A stretch of 55,316 nt of DNA from Halopseudomonas aestusnigri (GCF_002197985.1 NZ_NBYK01000001.1:137682-192997); one strand, 5' to 3'. Positions 7,330 through 16,490 are shown, numbered from the stretch's first letter. The notes: a model not told the origin generated them from the sequence alone. A program made the numbers and translations.

Positions 7330-7767
7330 TCAGTTCGCGAACTTGTCTTTCATCAGGTAGGCGAATGCGGTGTTGAAGGCGGGTTCCTGATAGGCCTTCA
7401 GCCCGGTTTCAGAGAACAGCACCGGAATGGGGTTGCGCTTGATCGACTCCTTGATATCGGTCGGTGACATGATCACCACGTCCAGATCGGCAATCAGCTC
7501 GATCGCTGCTTCCAGTTTGAAGCCCACGGCACCGCCGGCAAACTTGCCCTTCATCGGCCGCTGGCGGATAACGACCTTGTCGACCTTGTAGTCGTGCATC
7601 AGCTTGGCAAAGGTCTGCTGGAAATGGCGCAGCGCACCGGTGCTGTTGCTGTCGGTCAGGCTGACCCGGCGCGCGCGGAAATCAGGCAGCTGGAACAGCT
7701 CGTCATCGAGTGCCAGCAGGCAGACATTGGCATCGTTACTGTTGAGGTCAACACCACACACTTTCAT
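7330..7767 (-). CDS. DUF3010 family protein
   Basis: This 145-residue cytoplasmic protein starts MKVCGVDLNSNDANVCLL and keeps the family blocks FRARRVSLTDSNSTGALRHF, KVVIRQRPMKGKFAGGAVGFKLEAAIELI and VVIMSPTDIKESIKRN. The beginning resembles the RNase H-like fold of RuvC-type proteins (GVDLN, then a strand pattern), but no catalytic set is established for the family and its function is unknown. The ATG at 7767 is chosen over far upstream starts because it matches the family start. The gene is monocistronic and divergent from the peptidase-like gene at 8040. Confidence 0.85.
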   Translation of the reverse strand: MKVCGVDLNSNDANVCLLALDDELFQLPDFRARRVSLTDSNSTGALRHFQQTFAKLMHDYKVDKVVIRQRPMKGKFAGGAVGFKLEAAIELIADLDVVIMSPTDIKESIKRNPIPVLFSETGLKAYQEPAFNTAFAYLMKDKFAN

Positions 7768-8039
7768 AAAAAATCCAATCCCGTTCGTTCGGCGCAGTAT
7801 AGCGCACGATAGGTTGCTCGCGTGTGTTCGCGCAGCAGTCCGGGAGTCAGCCCCGCAGATGTTTGTCGGGTCGGGCCCTGCTATAGTGCCGGCCTCTCCC
7901 GGGGGCTGCCGGCGTTCTGCCGGGGCACGCCCCTGCTGTTGCCCAGGATGTGATGTGATGAGCCATTTGGTACTGATTTCGGCTATGCCGCTTGCCCTGT
8001 CGCTGCACGCTGCTGCTTGGCAGGTGGAGTTCAGCTGAC

Positions 8040-8468
8040 ATGCTTCAACCCGTGATTCAGCAGGAGTCCACCGGCTGCGGGATTGCCTCGGCCGCCGTTT
8101 TGCTCGGCTGCAGTTATCCGCAGATGAAGGCCGTTGCCAATGCGATGGGCATTTATGCCGATGACAAGGCACTCTGGTCGGACACCCAATACGTGCGTCG
8201 ATTGCTGGAAAACGGCGGCTTGCAGGTGTCGGCCACCGAGGAGCCTTTCGTTTCCTGGCAGGCGCTGCCTGATCTGGCGTTGCTGGCGATCAAATACCAC
8301 TGGGAAGGTGAGCGGCCGTTCTGGCATTGGGTGGTGTTTGAACGTTTTGCGGGCGCAATGCGGGTACTGGACTCGGCCAGCTATCTGCCCGCGAGCGTGC
8401 GCACCGACTTCGAGGCCATGACGCCGCGCTGGTCGATCGCGGTCAGTAGGCCTGAGGCTGCGTCCTGA
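8040..8468 (+). CDS. Peptidase C39-like protein
   Basis: This 142-residue protein looks like a stand-alone C39-type papain-fold cysteine peptidase: QQESTGCGIASAAVLLG carries the oxyanion-hole glutamine and catalytic cysteine, FWHWVVFERF the histidine, and RVLDSASYLP the aspartate. C39 domains normally cut double-glycine leaders as part of bacteriocin ABC exporters; here there is no ABC or membrane domain, no signal peptide and no exporter gene nearby, so the substrate is unknown. The ATG at 8040 follows GGTGGAG at a normal distance. A 26-codon open frame (7958-8038) ends just before it, but I do not count it as a gene. Confidence 0.7.
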   Translation: MLQPVIQQESTGCGIASAAVLLGCSYPQMKAVANAMGIYADDKALWSDTQYVRRLLENGGLQVSATEEPFVSWQALPDLALLAIKYHWEGERPFWHWVVFERFAGAMRVLDSASYLPASVRTDFEAMTPRWSIAVSRPEAAS

Positions 8469-8621
8469 TCGTTGCGCTGCTGTGACGGCGTTCTAACCTC
8501 TCGTCCCGGCTGCTTGTTCGCCCCCTTGGTATTGCTAGCCTGTGGCGGCGCACGCGATGCCGGCGGCTGTGCGCTTTCTGCCCGACTGTCTGCCGGCCTT
8601 ACCTGCAACAGGGAGGTTGCC

Positions 8622-9479
8622 GTGTTCGCCTGGATACGCCGAGCGTTGCTCTTTTGCGCCTTGCTGCACCTGCCGGCGAGCGCCGACAGCGGTTTGATGC
8701 TGGCCGAGGTTTATCGTGGTGAAGGGGCGGTTGCGGACTACTGGGTCAGTGAGAAGCTGGATGGCGTTCGCGCGCGCTGGGACGGTCAGCAGTTGCTGAG
8801 TCGTGGCGGTTACCGCATCAATGCGCCGGAGGAGTTCACCCTCGGCTGGCCGGCACTGCCGATGGATGGTGAGTTGTGGCTCGGACGTGGGCGGTTCGAT
8901 GAGGTCAGCGCGCTGGCTCGCCGCCAGCAGGCGAGCGTTGCTGACTGGCAAGGGGTAGGCTTTATGGTGTTTGACCTGCCCGAGCACGGCGGTGACTTCA
9001 GCGCCCGGGTGCTGGCGATGCGCGAGCTGGCCGATCTGCAGCTAGCCACTCTGCAGCCGGTTGTGCAGCGGCGGCTGGCGAGTGCCGATGAGCTGGACGC
9101 TCTGCTTGGGCGCACGGTGGCCGTCGGCGGGGAGGGGTTGATGCTCCACCACGCCAGCGCGCGCTACCGCGCCGGGCGTCATCCGCTGTTGCTCAAATAC
9201 AAGCCGTTCGAGGATGCCGAGGCACGGGTGATCGGATATACCGCCGGACAGGGCAAATACCTCGGGCAGGTGGGCGCTCTGCTGGTCGAAGATGGGGCCG
9301 GGCGGCGATTTCGGCTGGGCAGCGGCCTGAGTGATGCGCAGCGCCAGTCGCCACCGGCCATCGGTACGCTAGTGACCTATCGCTTTAATGGCCTGACCTC
9401 TGGCGGTCTGCCGCGTTTTGCCCGCTTTCTGCGGGTCAGGACGGATGCCGGGTTGAACCAGCCTGCCGCGACGCCCTGA
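8622..9479 (+). CDS. ligE: Secreted ATP-dependent DNA ligase (LigE-like)
   Basis: This 285-residue protein is a minimal ATP-dependent DNA ligase. The adenylation motif I is SEKLDGVRARWDG (catalytic lysine of KLDG), followed by motif III-like ELWLGRGRF, motif IV GGEGLMLHH and motif V LLKYKPFEDAEARV, and a short OB-fold domain to the end. It lacks extra DNA-binding domains, as the LigE class does. A signal peptide (FAWIRRALLFCALLHLPASA) points to the periplasm, known for this class, where roles in nicked or extracellular DNA and in transformation have been proposed. The GTG start at 8622 is chosen for its GGGAGG ribosome site and because it puts the signal peptide at the start; an upstream extension to 8472 has neither. 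Confidence 0.88.
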   Translation: MFAWIRRALLFCALLHLPASADSGLMLAEVYRGEGAVADYWVSEKLDGVRARWDGQQLLSRGGYRINAPEEFTLGWPALPMDGELWLGRGRFDEVSALARRQQASVADWQGVGFMVFDLPEHGGDFSARVLAMRELADLQLATLQPVVQRRLASADELDALLGRTVAVGGEGLMLHHASARYRAGRHPLLLKYKPFEDAEARVIGYTAGQGKYLGQVGALLVEDGAGRRFRLGSGLSDAQRQSPPAIGTLVTYRFNGLTSGGLPRFARFLRVRTDAGLNQPAATP

Positions 9480-9635
9480 CCGGGTGTGATGCCGTCGACC
9501 CCTTGCCGTGCGCACGCCAGTGCCGGTTATCAGGCGCAAGCTCTTGCCGTGAACCCGACGCTGATAGCGCGGTCTATCCGACCACCGCCTCCGCCCAGGA
9601 GGCACCTGGCTTCCTAGTGCAAAAGGTGTGTCGTA

Positions 9636-10022
9636 TTGAACGGACGTGTTCTGTTTCTGGGTCTGATTATGCTGGCGCTGGCCGGTTGCAGTCATTTGGG
9701 CGGCGGCAAGCTCGGAGGTGCGACCGAGACCGGGCAGGCGTCTTATTACGCGGACAAGTTCGAGCAACGCAAGACCGCCAATGGCGAGCGCTATCGTCAC
9801 GATGCGCTGACCGCAGCCCATCGCACCTTGCCCTTTGGCACCCGGGTGCAGGTGACCAATCTGGATAACGGCCGATCTGTTGTGGTGCGCATCAATGACC
9901 GAGGCCCCTTCGTTCGTGGCCGGGTGATTGACCTGTCGAAGTCGGCGTTTACCCGCATCGGCCAGGTGTCGAGCGGGCTGTTGCCGGTGAAAGTGGTCGT
10001 GCTGAGCCTGCCTCCACGCTAG
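9636..10022 (+). CDS. RlpA-like septal ring lipoprotein
   Basis: This 128-residue lipoprotein has a signal peptide ending in the lipobox LALAGC and a double-psi beta-barrel domain ([59 protein letters not shown]), the hallmark of RlpA-family proteins. RlpA in Pseudomonas aeruginosa is a lytic transglycosylase acting on naked glycan strands at the septum. This copy is much shorter than canonical RlpA and lacks the carboxy-terminal SPOR domain, so septal targeting is uncertain. The start is a TTG at 9636 preceded by AAAGGTG; no ATG precedes the signal peptide. It follows the DNA ligase gene by 156 bp. Confidence 0.85.
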   Translation: MNGRVLFLGLIMLALAGCSHLGGGKLGGATETGQASYYADKFEQRKTANGERYRHDALTAAHRTLPFGTRVQVTNLDNGRSVVVRINDRGPFVRGRVIDLSKSAFTRIGQVSSGLLPVKVVVLSLPPR

Positions 10023-10144
10023 GCCGTCCGGCCTCGGGATGCCCTAGCCCTGCAGCGGGCGTAGGTGGGGCATGTGCAGGGACGCGACAGGTCGCGTCCG
10101 CAATGGGGGCGGCAGGTGCACGACGCCCTGGCCGGGTCGCTGGC

Positions 10145-11251
10145 TTAGTCGAGGACGACTGCGTGGCCATCCTTGGGATCGATACGCCCGCCGACCAGAT
10201 CCTCTACCAGTGTCTTTGCCTGCTCCAGGCCAGTGTGCTCGATGACGTTCAGCCACGGTGCAGACGGGTTCTGCACCCGTTCGATAAACGCCAGCTGGGC
10301 GGCGTTGAAGCGGCGGGTCACTTCCGCCGCGCCCCAGTCGGCGTTGCGCTTCTTGATCTGGTAGGGCGCAAAGTACGGCTGCGGTGCAGGGCCGTGCACA
10401 GGCGTTTCGGCGGCGCTGAGGTGTTCGTGGTTCTGTGCTGATCCTGCGTAGCAGTCGTAGACCAGGCTGTCCTTGAAGTACTCGTGAATGCGGTTGCGCA
10501 GCGCCACGTTGCCTGAGAAGTCGACATACAGGGTGGGGATGCTGGCATCGAGTTGTTCAACGTCTTCGTAGGCGACAGCCTGCTGGTAGCAGCCGAGCTG
10601 GGCGACGAAGTCGGTGTTGCCGCCGGAGGTCAGGCCAATCAGCGCCACGCTGTCGTTCTGCTCCAGGCAGAAGGCGGTGCCGTAGGCGGTCTTGCTGGAG
10701 GCGCTGGAGACGATGATCTGGCGGGCGCCGAAGAAGTTGTTGTCTTCCAGGAAGTCGGCCAGCATGAACGAGGTGATGAACAGCGGGCGCAGCAGCATCT
10801 GATAGTTCTCATCAGCGCCGCGGTAGGCGGCATCGGTGCTGATGCGCTGGTACTGGTTGTAGGCCGAGGTCAGTTCCAGTCGGTGAGGAATGCCGTCGTA
10901 AAAGCCGCGTTCGGAAACACGCACCGGATTCATGACCACGTGCGACGCAATCGGCCAGTAGCCGTAGAAGCGTTCACCCACCGCCAGACCCTCAACTGTA
11001 CTCTCGACGATCTCGGCAAAGCCCCAGGCCGGCATGTGGAACCACTCGGTCGCACCGGTGGGGAAGAAGTCCCAGTAGCGCAGGTGCGGGGTTTCGCCGA
11101 AGGCGGCGTAGGTAATGTTGTTGGTGGTCAGCGCCAGGCGGCTGATGCGCAGCAGTGCTTCGCCCGGCTTCAGCTCCGGCATCGGCTGGGTGACGACGCG
11201 AACCTGATTAAGGTCCTTCTTGTTATTTTGCAGTTGGCTGATCACAGTCAT
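10145..11251 (-). CDS. DUF2855 family protein
   Basis: This 368-residue protein matches DUF2855, a family related to medium-chain dehydrogenase/reductases. The start (PKLGEALLRISRLALTTNNITYA in pattern) resembles the GroES-like domain of quinone reductases, and the middle (QIIVSSASSKTAYGTAFCL) resembles a Rossmann-type region, but the usual GxGxxG is not obvious. No activity is established. The gene is divergent from a TetR regulator, with 75 bp between the starts containing an inverted repeat, so control by that regulator is likely. There is no signal peptide. Confidence 0.85.
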   Translation of the reverse strand: MTVISQLQNNKKDLNQVRVVTQPMPELKPGEALLRISRLALTTNNITYAAFGETPHLRYWDFFPTGATEWFHMPAWGFAEIVESTVEGLAVGERFYGYWPIASHVVMNPVRVSERGFYDGIPHRLELTSAYNQYQRISTDAAYRGADENYQMLLRPLFITSFMLADFLEDNNFFGARQIIVSSASSKTAYGTAFCLEQNDSVALIGLTSGGNTDFVAQLGCYQQAVAYEDVEQLDASIPTLYVDFSGNVALRNRIHEYFKDSLVYDCYAGSAQNHEHLSAAETPVHGPAPQPYFAPYQIKKRNADWGAAEVTRRFNAAQLAFIERVQNPSAPWLNVIEHTGLEQAKTLVEDLVGGRIDPKDGHAVVLD

Positions 11252-11277
11252 GGGCGCTCCGGAAAAGGGGTGATTCG

Positions 11278-11293
11278 ACAGTAGGATGACTGT
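11278..11293. promoter_or_regulatory. Candidate TetR operator between DUF2855 and tetR genes
   Basis: ACAGT-N6-ACTGT is an inverted repeat in the 75-bp gap between two divergent starts. A third CTGTC follows at once. Position and symmetry suit a TetR-type operator serving both genes, but five-base arms can arise by chance. Confidence 0.4.
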
Positions 11294-11326
11294 AGCCTGT
11301 CAGCGTGTTTACCGGGTTCGGATTCC

Positions 11327-11974
11327 ATGACCAGCAAGAACAGCCCCGCTCAGTCTCGCAACAAGCCGCTCAAGCGCCCGACCCAGGGGCGCGCCAAGAT
11401 GACGGTGCAGGCGATTTTCGATACCTATGTTCGGATTTGGCAGCGCGATGGCTGGGAGCGCGTGACGACCCGCGCGGTGGCGCTGGAGGCCGGGGTCGCG
11501 GTGGGCACCCTGTACGATTACTTTCCCAGCAAGCAGGCGCTGCACTCGGGGTATGTGCGTCACTGCATCGAGCGCCTGTTGCAGGCAATTGAACAGCAGG
11601 CCATAGAGCCCGTCGGGCTGGTGTGGCAGGAGCGTGTCGGTCGGCTGGTGCGATTGCTTGGCGGCGTGGCTGGTGAGGCGGCCTGGTTTCATCCGCAGAT
11701 GCTGGAGCTGGAGCCGGTGATTGCCGAGCAGAAGCACCAGCAGCGTGCCTATGCCGAGCTGATGAATATCTGGCAGCGGGTGCTGGAGGCCTGCCCGGAC
11801 CTGCCGGTCAAGCCTTCGGTGTCACGCCTTGAGGCGCTGCATCTGATGGTCTGGGGCGCTCGGCGCTATGCCCTGTTGACGCAGTTGCCGGGTGAGCGGC
11901 TGGCGGAGTTGGTCGCCGAGCAGGAACAGGTGTGCCTGCTGGCGCTGGAATCGCTCAGCGCCGGCTCGGAATGA
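11327..11974 (+). CDS. TetR/AcrR-family transcriptional regulator
   Basis: This 215-residue protein has a TetR DNA-binding domain at about residues 20-75 (QGRAKMTVQAIFDTYVRIW, TTRAVALEAGVAVGTLYDYFPSKQALH) after a basic, proline-rich leader, and an all-helical ligand domain beyond. It is divergent from the DUF2855 gene and probably represses it and itself through the inverted repeat at 11278-11293. The ligand cannot be inferred. Its last codons overlap by 20 bp the end of the convergent small gene at 11955. Confidence 0.9.
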   Translation: MTSKNSPAQSRNKPLKRPTQGRAKMTVQAIFDTYVRIWQRDGWERVTTRAVALEAGVAVGTLYDYFPSKQALHSGYVRHCIERLLQAIEQQAIEPVGLVWQERVGRLVRLLGGVAGEAAWFHPQMLELEPVIAEQKHQQRAYAELMNIWQRVLEACPDLPVKPSVSRLEALHLMVWGARRYALLTQLPGERLAELVAEQEQVCLLALESLSAGSE

Positions 11975-12278
11975 CGTCCAGATAGTCGCGCTGGATGGCG
12001 GTTTCCAGTGCGTTGGCGGCGCCGACCAGCTCTTCGTAGGTCAGCCGGAGTTTGCGCAGCGTGTCGACATGCTCATCGGAAGGCGCGCGCCCGCCCGCCT
12101 GGCCCGCGATTTCAAGCAGGCCGCACAGGTAGTCCTTGCGGGCCTGGGCGACCATGTTGAGCATGGGGGTCAGCGAATCCAGGCTGAGCTGCGGAATAGC
12201 CGGGTTGATGATATTGCGGTTGACTTCGCGGCGCTGCTTTTCCAGCTCAAGCAGCAGGCGGTTGCTGTCGATTGTCAT
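11955..12278 (-). CDS. Conserved small helical protein, unknown function
   Basis: I do not recognise a named family. The 107-residue product is predicted almost wholly helical and cytoplasmic (RLLLELEKQRREVNRNIINPAIPQLSLDSLTPMLNMVAQARKDYL). Two charged helices are separated by a glycine-rich loop (AGQAGGRAPSDEH). The regular spacing of leucines suggests a helical bundle or coiled coil. It is convergent with the TetR gene, overlapping its 3' end by 20 bp, and divergent from the YqfO-type gene. The overlap and good coding pattern argue that it is real. Confidence 0.65.
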   Translation of the reverse strand: MTIDSNRLLLELEKQRREVNRNIINPAIPQLSLDSLTPMLNMVAQARKDYLCGLLEIAGQAGGRAPSDEHVDTLRKLRLTYEELVGAANALETAIQRDYLDVIPSRR

Positions 12279-12358
12279 GGCGTCGTGATCCTTGTTGGCG
12301 GACTTTTTGTGATTCTAATGTGCCACTATTTGGTGGCCGGGTGCTAGAGGACAATAGC

Positions 12359-12685
12359 ATGTACAAGTTATGTTTCTTTGTGCCTGCCAGCCATGTCGAG
12401 CAGGTCAAGCAGGCAGTCTTTGCCGCGGGTGCCGGCCGGCTTGGCAATTATGACAGCTGCAGCTGGCAGGTGCTTGGGCAGGGCCAGTTCAGGCCGCTTG
12501 CGGGAAGTGAGCCCTATCTCGGCCAGACCGGCGTCGTTGAGCAGGTATCAGAGTACCGCGTGGAAACCCTGTGCGCCGGTGATTGTATCGAGGCGGTCAT
12601 CGAGGCGCTGCGCCAGGCTCATCCCTACGAGGAGCCGGCGTTTGACGTCTGGCGTCTGGAGGCCCATCTGATGCAGCGGCGCTAG
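12359..12685 (+). CDS. YqfO/NIF3-like (CutA-fold) family protein
   Basis: This 108-residue protein matches the short YqfO family, equivalent to the middle inserted domain of some NIF3 proteins: MYKLCFFVPASHVEQVKQAVFAAGAGRLGNYDSCSW, then GQFRPLAGSEPYLG and AHPYEEPAFDVWRL. The fold is CutA/PII-like and trimeric in relatives. Its role is unknown; metal binding has been proposed for NIF3 proteins generally. The ATG at 12359 is chosen because the family starts there and CTAGAGGACAAT provides a ribosome site. It is convergent with the YkuD gene, 7 bp apart. Confidence 0.85.
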   Translation: MYKLCFFVPASHVEQVKQAVFAAGAGRLGNYDSCSWQVLGQGQFRPLAGSEPYLGQTGVVEQVSEYRVETLCAGDCIEAVIEALRQAHPYEEPAFDVWRLEAHLMQRR

Positions 12686-12692
12686 TTGCTGT

Positions 12693-13187
12693 TCAGGGCA
12701 CGATCTCGACCAGCGTACCGTCGGGCACCAGCTCCCATAGTTCGCGCATTTCAGCGTTGCCGAGGGCGATGCAGCCGTTGGTCCAGTCCAGGCCCTTGAA
12801 GAACCACTCCGGGTATTGCTCGTCGATTGGCGTGCCATGAATCATGATCATGCTGCCGGGGTCGTCTATACCGGCCTCAAAGGCTGCCATGCGGTCCTTG
12901 AGGTTGGGGTAGTCCAGATGCAGGCTGAGATTGTATTGCGGGCTCTCGTGGCGCCAGTCGATCGTATAGATGCCCTCCGGCGTGCGCTGGTCGCCCTGCT
13001 GGCGCTTGGGGCCCACCGGCTGGCGGCCAAGGGAGATGCGGTATTCATGCAGCACGCGGCCGTCGCTGATGATCTGCAGGCTGCGCTCGGCCTTCCTGAT
13101 CAGTATCCGGTCGATCGGTGGCTGGCCGGCCCAGGCGCAGGATGCCGCCAGCAGAATGCAGCCGAGGAGCAGGGTGGTCAGCTTCAT
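12693..13187 (-). CDS. L,D-transpeptidase (YkuD/ErfK family)
   Basis: This 164-residue secreted protein has a signal peptide (residues 1-20, ending SCAWA) and a YkuD domain with the active-site pattern IHGTPID ... TNGCIAL, histidine about 117 and cysteine 139. Such enzymes make 3-3 peptidoglycan crosslinks or attach proteins to the wall, acting in the periplasm. It is short, with no LysM or other binding domain. It is translationally coupled to the Nudix gene upstream (ATGA overlap at 13184-13187), an unusual partner. Confidence 0.9.
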   Translation of the reverse strand: MKLTTLLLGCILLAASCAWAGQPPIDRILIRKAERSLQIISDGRVLHEYRISLGRQPVGPKRQQGDQRTPEGIYTIDWRHESPQYNLSLHLDYPNLKDRMAAFEAGIDDPGSMIMIHGTPIDEQYPEWFFKGLDWTNGCIALGNAEMRELWELVPDGTLVEIVP

Positions 13188-13735
13188 CGGCGGTGCTGCC
13201 CCGGGCGGTAGAGGATGTCGCGGATGCGTACCGGAAAGGCCTGCTCCTGGCGGTCAAGGAAGTACTGCTTGAGGGTCTTGCCCACGGTCGGAAAGGCCAG
13301 TTCGTCCCAGGGAATCTCGTGCTCGTGGAACAGGCGCACCTCCAGGCTTTCTTCGCCGGCGCTGAACTCCAGATCGGCCAGCTCGCCGCGGAAGAACATG
13401 TAGACCTGATTGATATGCGGCAGGTTGAACAGCATATACAGCTCTTGTTGCTGAAGTCTGGCGCGGGCCTCTTCCCAGGTTTCGCGCAGGGCTGCCTCTT
13501 CGGTGGTTTCGCCGTTTTCCATGAAGCCTGCGGGCAGGGTCCAGAAACCGCGACGCGGCTCGATGGCCCGGCGACAGAGCAGTACCTGCTGGCCGTGCAC
13601 TGCGAGACAGCCGGCGACGATGCGCGGGTTCTGATAATGGATGGTCTGGCAATGGTCGCAGACGAACCGTGAACGGGTGTCCCCGTCGGGGACGCGTGCG
13701 GTGACGCCTTGACCGCACTCGCTACAGAACTTCAT
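13184..13735 (-). CDS. Nudix hydrolase with amino-terminal zinc ribbon
   Basis: This 183-residue protein starts MKFCSECGQG and has CDHC about 20 residues later, a four-cysteine zinc ribbon of the NudC type. The Nudix box follows (GFMENGETTEEAALRETWEE). Nudix enzymes hydrolyse nucleoside diphosphate derivatives such as NADH or ADP-ribose; the small size without the large NudC amino-terminal domain leaves the substrate open. The ATG at 13735 is preferred to a start further upstream because it opens the zinc ribbon. It overlaps the YkuD gene by 4 bp and is divergent from another Nudix gene at 13924. Confidence 0.87.
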   Translation of the reverse strand: MKFCSECGQGVTARVPDGDTRSRFVCDHCQTIHYQNPRIVAGCLAVHGQQVLLCRRAIEPRRGFWTLPAGFMENGETTEEAALRETWEEARARLQQQELYMLFNLPHINQVYMFFRGELADLEFSAGEESLEVRLFHEHEIPWDELAFPTVGKTLKQYFLDRQEQAFPVRIRDILYRPGQHRR

Positions 13736-13923
13736 GACTGGCTTCCGGCTGGCTGCTGGGTAATTGGGCTCTATCTTGCTGATCGTGAGGCCTGCGGGCA
13801 AGAGCTCAGGGGTATAAATCAGCTCGGTGCACGGTGGCCTATCGTGCGGTATTCACGCCATGGTGCGGCTGGTTCTGCCCTGGTGATCATGCCATCATTG
13901 ACGAAATAAACGAGGATGTATGC

Positions 13924-14520
13924 ATGCTAGACGAAATGCGCATGCGGGTGATGCAGCACACCCCTCGACAGATCGTTGCGCCTGGTTTGCCGGAGGCGGG
14001 AGTACTGATCGCCATTACCGAGCAACCGCAGCCGGAAATCATTCTGACCCTGCGCTCGCAGCGACTGTCTACCCATTCAGGCGAAGTGGCTTTTCCCGGC
14101 GGACGGCGTGACCCGGGCGATGTGGACCTGTGCTATACCGCTTTGCGCGAGGCGCATGAGGAAATCGGCCTGCTGCCGGAGCTGGTGGATGTGGTCGGCC
14201 CCATGGACTCGCTGGTGTCGCGTTTTGGTATCAAGGTCACGCCCTATGTGGGCGTCGTGCCCGACCAGTTCGAGATCATTCCCAACGCCAGTGAGATTGA
14301 AGAGGTGTTTCGCGTGCCGGTCGAGTTCTTTATGTCTGATCCGCGCGAAATGACCCACCGTATCGACTATGAAGGGCGTAGCTGGTACGTCCCCAGCTAC
14401 CGTTTCAACGGCTTCAAGATCTGGGGGCTGACGGCGCTGATGCTGGTTGAATTGATGAATACCGGCTTTGACGCGGGTATCACCTTGCATACGCCCTACG
14501 ACGGGCACAACAAGAATTAG
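13924..14520 (+). CDS. CoA pyrophosphatase-type Nudix hydrolase (NudL-like)
   Basis: This 198-residue protein has a Nudix box of the coenzyme A pyrophosphatase type ([27 protein letters not shown]) preceded by [18 protein letters not shown], the UPF0035-like signature of the NudL/YeaB family. The expected reaction is hydrolysis of CoA to 4'-phosphopantetheine and adenosine 3',5'-bisphosphate. The ATG at 13924 follows a GAGG. The gene leads a tight run with a gamma carbonic anhydrase (11 bp gap), a DUF1289 protein and purT. The intergenic span 13736-13923 must hold divergent promoters for the two Nudix genes. Confidence 0.88.
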   Translation: MLDEMRMRVMQHTPRQIVAPGLPEAGVLIAITEQPQPEIILTLRSQRLSTHSGEVAFPGGRRDPGDVDLCYTALREAHEEIGLLPELVDVVGPMDSLVSRFGIKVTPYVGVVPDQFEIIPNASEIEEVFRVPVEFFMSDPREMTHRIDYEGRSWYVPSYRFNGFKIWGLTALMLVELMNTGFDAGITLHTPYDGHNKN

Positions 14521-14531
14521 GAGCACGAAGC

Positions 14532-15056
14532 ATGAAGTACAGCCTGGGCAAGGATCGGGTAGAAATGGCGGCTGACGCCTGGATTGCCGACACCGCAGCG
14601 GTCATCGGTAAGGTCAAGCTGGAGGCTGGCGCCAACGTCTGGTTTGGTGCGGTGATTCGCGGTGATGTCGAGCAGATTACCGTCGGCGAACACAGCAATG
14701 TGCAGGACGGCGCGGTAATGCATGCCGACAGTGGCGTGCCGCTGACCCTCGGCAAAGGCATCACAGTCGGCCATAATGCGATGCTGCACGGGTGCACGGT
14801 CGGTGATTACAGCCTGATCGGCATCAACGCGGTGGTGCTCAATGGCGCGAAGATCGGTAAACACTGCATCATCGGCGCCAACAGCCTGATTCCGGAAGGC
14901 AAGGAGATCCCGGACGGTTCACTGGTCATGGGCTCCCCCGGCAAGGTGGTCAAGACGCTGAGCGATCAGCAGAAGAAGATGCTGGAACTGAGCGCCGCCC
15001 ATTACGTGCAAAACGCCAAACGCTTCCGTGACGAACTCAAGATACAGGAAGACTGA
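14532..15056 (+). CDS. Gamma-class carbonic anhydrase family protein (YrdA-like)
   Basis: This 174-residue protein is a left-handed beta-helix of hexapeptide repeats ([29 protein letters not shown]) with the gamma carbonic anhydrase metal-site pattern: an RGD motif, [10 protein letters not shown] and [12 protein letters not shown] supply the three histidines. It should form a trimer binding zinc or iron. Many YrdA-type proteins show little carbonic anhydrase activity, so physiological function is open. It is preceded by AGGAG and overlaps the next start by one base. Confidence 0.9.
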   Translation: MKYSLGKDRVEMAADAWIADTAAVIGKVKLEAGANVWFGAVIRGDVEQITVGEHSNVQDGAVMHADSGVPLTLGKGITVGHNAMLHGCTVGDYSLIGINAVVLNGAKIGKHCIIGANSLIPEGKEIPDGSLVMGSPGKVVKTLSDQQKKMLELSAAHYVQNAKRFRDELKIQED

Positions 15057-15283
15057 TGACCCGCTCTGCCCCCGTTCGCTCGCCTTGTGTCAGCATTTGT
15101 GCGCTGGACGATAACGACATCTGCACCGGGTGTCAGCGCACCGGCATGGAAATAGCCCGCTGGGGCCGGATGACCGACGAGCAGCGTCTTGGGGTGCTGG
15201 CGCGCTGCGAGGAGCGTGCGCGCGGGCAGGGGCTGTGGATCGGCACGGCGACTCAATCAACTATCCAAGGTAGACAGGCATGA
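15056..15283 (+). CDS. DUF1289 family small cysteine-rich protein
   Basis: This 75-residue protein has the DUF1289 motif [28 protein letters not shown], with four cysteines that probably bind a metal. No activity is known. It overlaps the carbonic-anhydrase stop by one base and its own stop overlaps the purT start (ATGA), so all three are translated from one transcript. Confidence 0.9.
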   Translation: MTRSAPVRSPCVSICALDDNDICTGCQRTGMEIARWGRMTDEQRLGVLARCEERARGQGLWIGTATQSTIQGRQA

Positions 15284-16461
15284 CGGTAATCGGGACCCCT
15301 TACGCAGAAAGCGCGACGCGGGTATTGCTGCTGGGCTCGGGCGAGCTGGGCAAGGAAGTGGCCATTGAGCTGCAGCGGCTGGGCTGTGAGGTTATCGCGG
15401 TAGACCGCTATGAGCACGCCCCGGCGATGCAGGTCGCGCACCGCAGCCATGTGATCAGCATGCTGGACGGCCAGGCGCTGCGCGAGGTTATTGAAGCTGA
15501 ACAGCCCGATTACATCGTGCCGGAAATTGAAGCCATTGCGACCGCGACGCTGGTCGAGCTGGAGGCGGAAGGCTACAACGTCGTGCCGACCGCCGAGGCA
15601 GCGCGCCTGACCATGGATCGCGAGGGCATCCGCCGTCTGGCTGCGGAAACGCTGGACCTGCCGACCTCTGCCTATCGGTTCGCGGACACGCTGGATGAAT
15701 ACCGTGCCGCGGTCGTTGCCATTGGCATGCCCTGCGTAGTCAAGCCGGTGATGAGTTCATCGGGCAAGGGGCAGAGTCTGGTGCGCGAGCAGGCCGATAT
15801 CGACAAGGCCTGGGAGTATGCCCAGTCCGGCGGTCGTGCCGGTCAGGGCCGGGTGATCGTCGAGGGGTTTGTCGACTTTGATTATGAAATTACCTTGCTG
15901 ACCGTGCGGCACATTGACGGCACCTCCTTCTGTGAGCCTATCGGCCACCGTCAGGAGGCCGGCGACTACCGCGAGTCCTGGCAGCCGCAGGTGATGAGCG
16001 AAGGGGCGCTGGCTGAGGCTAAACGTGTTGCGTCGACCATCACCGAGGCGCTTGGTGGCCGTGGTGTGTTTGGGGTCGAGCTGTTCGTCAAGGGCGATCA
16101 GGTGTGGTTCAGCGAAGTCTCTCCGCGCCCGCACGACACCGGGCTGGTAACCCTGATTTCGCAGGATCTGTCCGAGTTTGCATTGCATGCGCGCGCCATT
16201 CTGGGACTGCCGATTCCGGTAATCCGCCAGGTCGGTCCATCGGCATCGGCGGTAGTGCTGGTGCAGGGCCAGTCGGCCAATGTCAGCTTCGGCAATCTGG
16301 GCGCGGCCCTCAAGGAGCCGGACACCCAGCTGCGGCTGTTCGGTAAGCCCGAGGTTGATGGGCAGCGTCGTATGGGTGTCGCGCTGGCGCGTGACGAGTC
16401 CATTGAGGCGGCTGTTGCCAAGGCGGTGCGTGCGGCATCGGCGGTTGAGGTCACGCTCTGA
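15280..16461 (+). CDS. purT: Formate-dependent phosphoribosylglycinamide formyltransferase
   Basis: PurT uses formate and ATP to convert glycinamide ribonucleotide to formylglycinamide ribonucleotide, the folate-independent third step of purine synthesis. The 393-residue length is standard. It has an amino-terminal PreATP-grasp domain ([22 protein letters not shown]), an ATP-grasp core ([59 protein letters not shown]) and the family carboxy terminus. It is the fourth gene of the run starting at 13924. The sequence is complete, and the annotation is firm. Confidence 0.97.
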   Translation: MTVIGTPYAESATRVLLLGSGELGKEVAIELQRLGCEVIAVDRYEHAPAMQVAHRSHVISMLDGQALREVIEAEQPDYIVPEIEAIATATLVELEAEGYNVVPTAEAARLTMDREGIRRLAAETLDLPTSAYRFADTLDEYRAAVVAIGMPCVVKPVMSSSGKGQSLVREQADIDKAWEYAQSGGRAGQGRVIVEGFVDFDYEITLLTVRHIDGTSFCEPIGHRQEAGDYRESWQPQVMSEGALAEAKRVASTITEALGGRGVFGVELFVKGDQVWFSEVSPRPHDTGLVTLISQDLSEFALHARAILGLPIPVIRQVGPSASAVVLVQGQSANVSFGNLGAALKEPDTQLRLFGKPEVDGQRRMGVALARDESIEAAVAKAVRAASAVEVTL

Positions 16462-16490
16462 GTCGGTGGTGGTATCTGGCGGCACCGGCC

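Noticed and set aside
7958-8038. 26-codon frame MSHLVLISAMPLALSLH ending just before the C39-like gene
   Set aside because: It looks a little like a leader peptide, but has no ribosome site, no double-glycine and no known relatives; not enough to call a gene.
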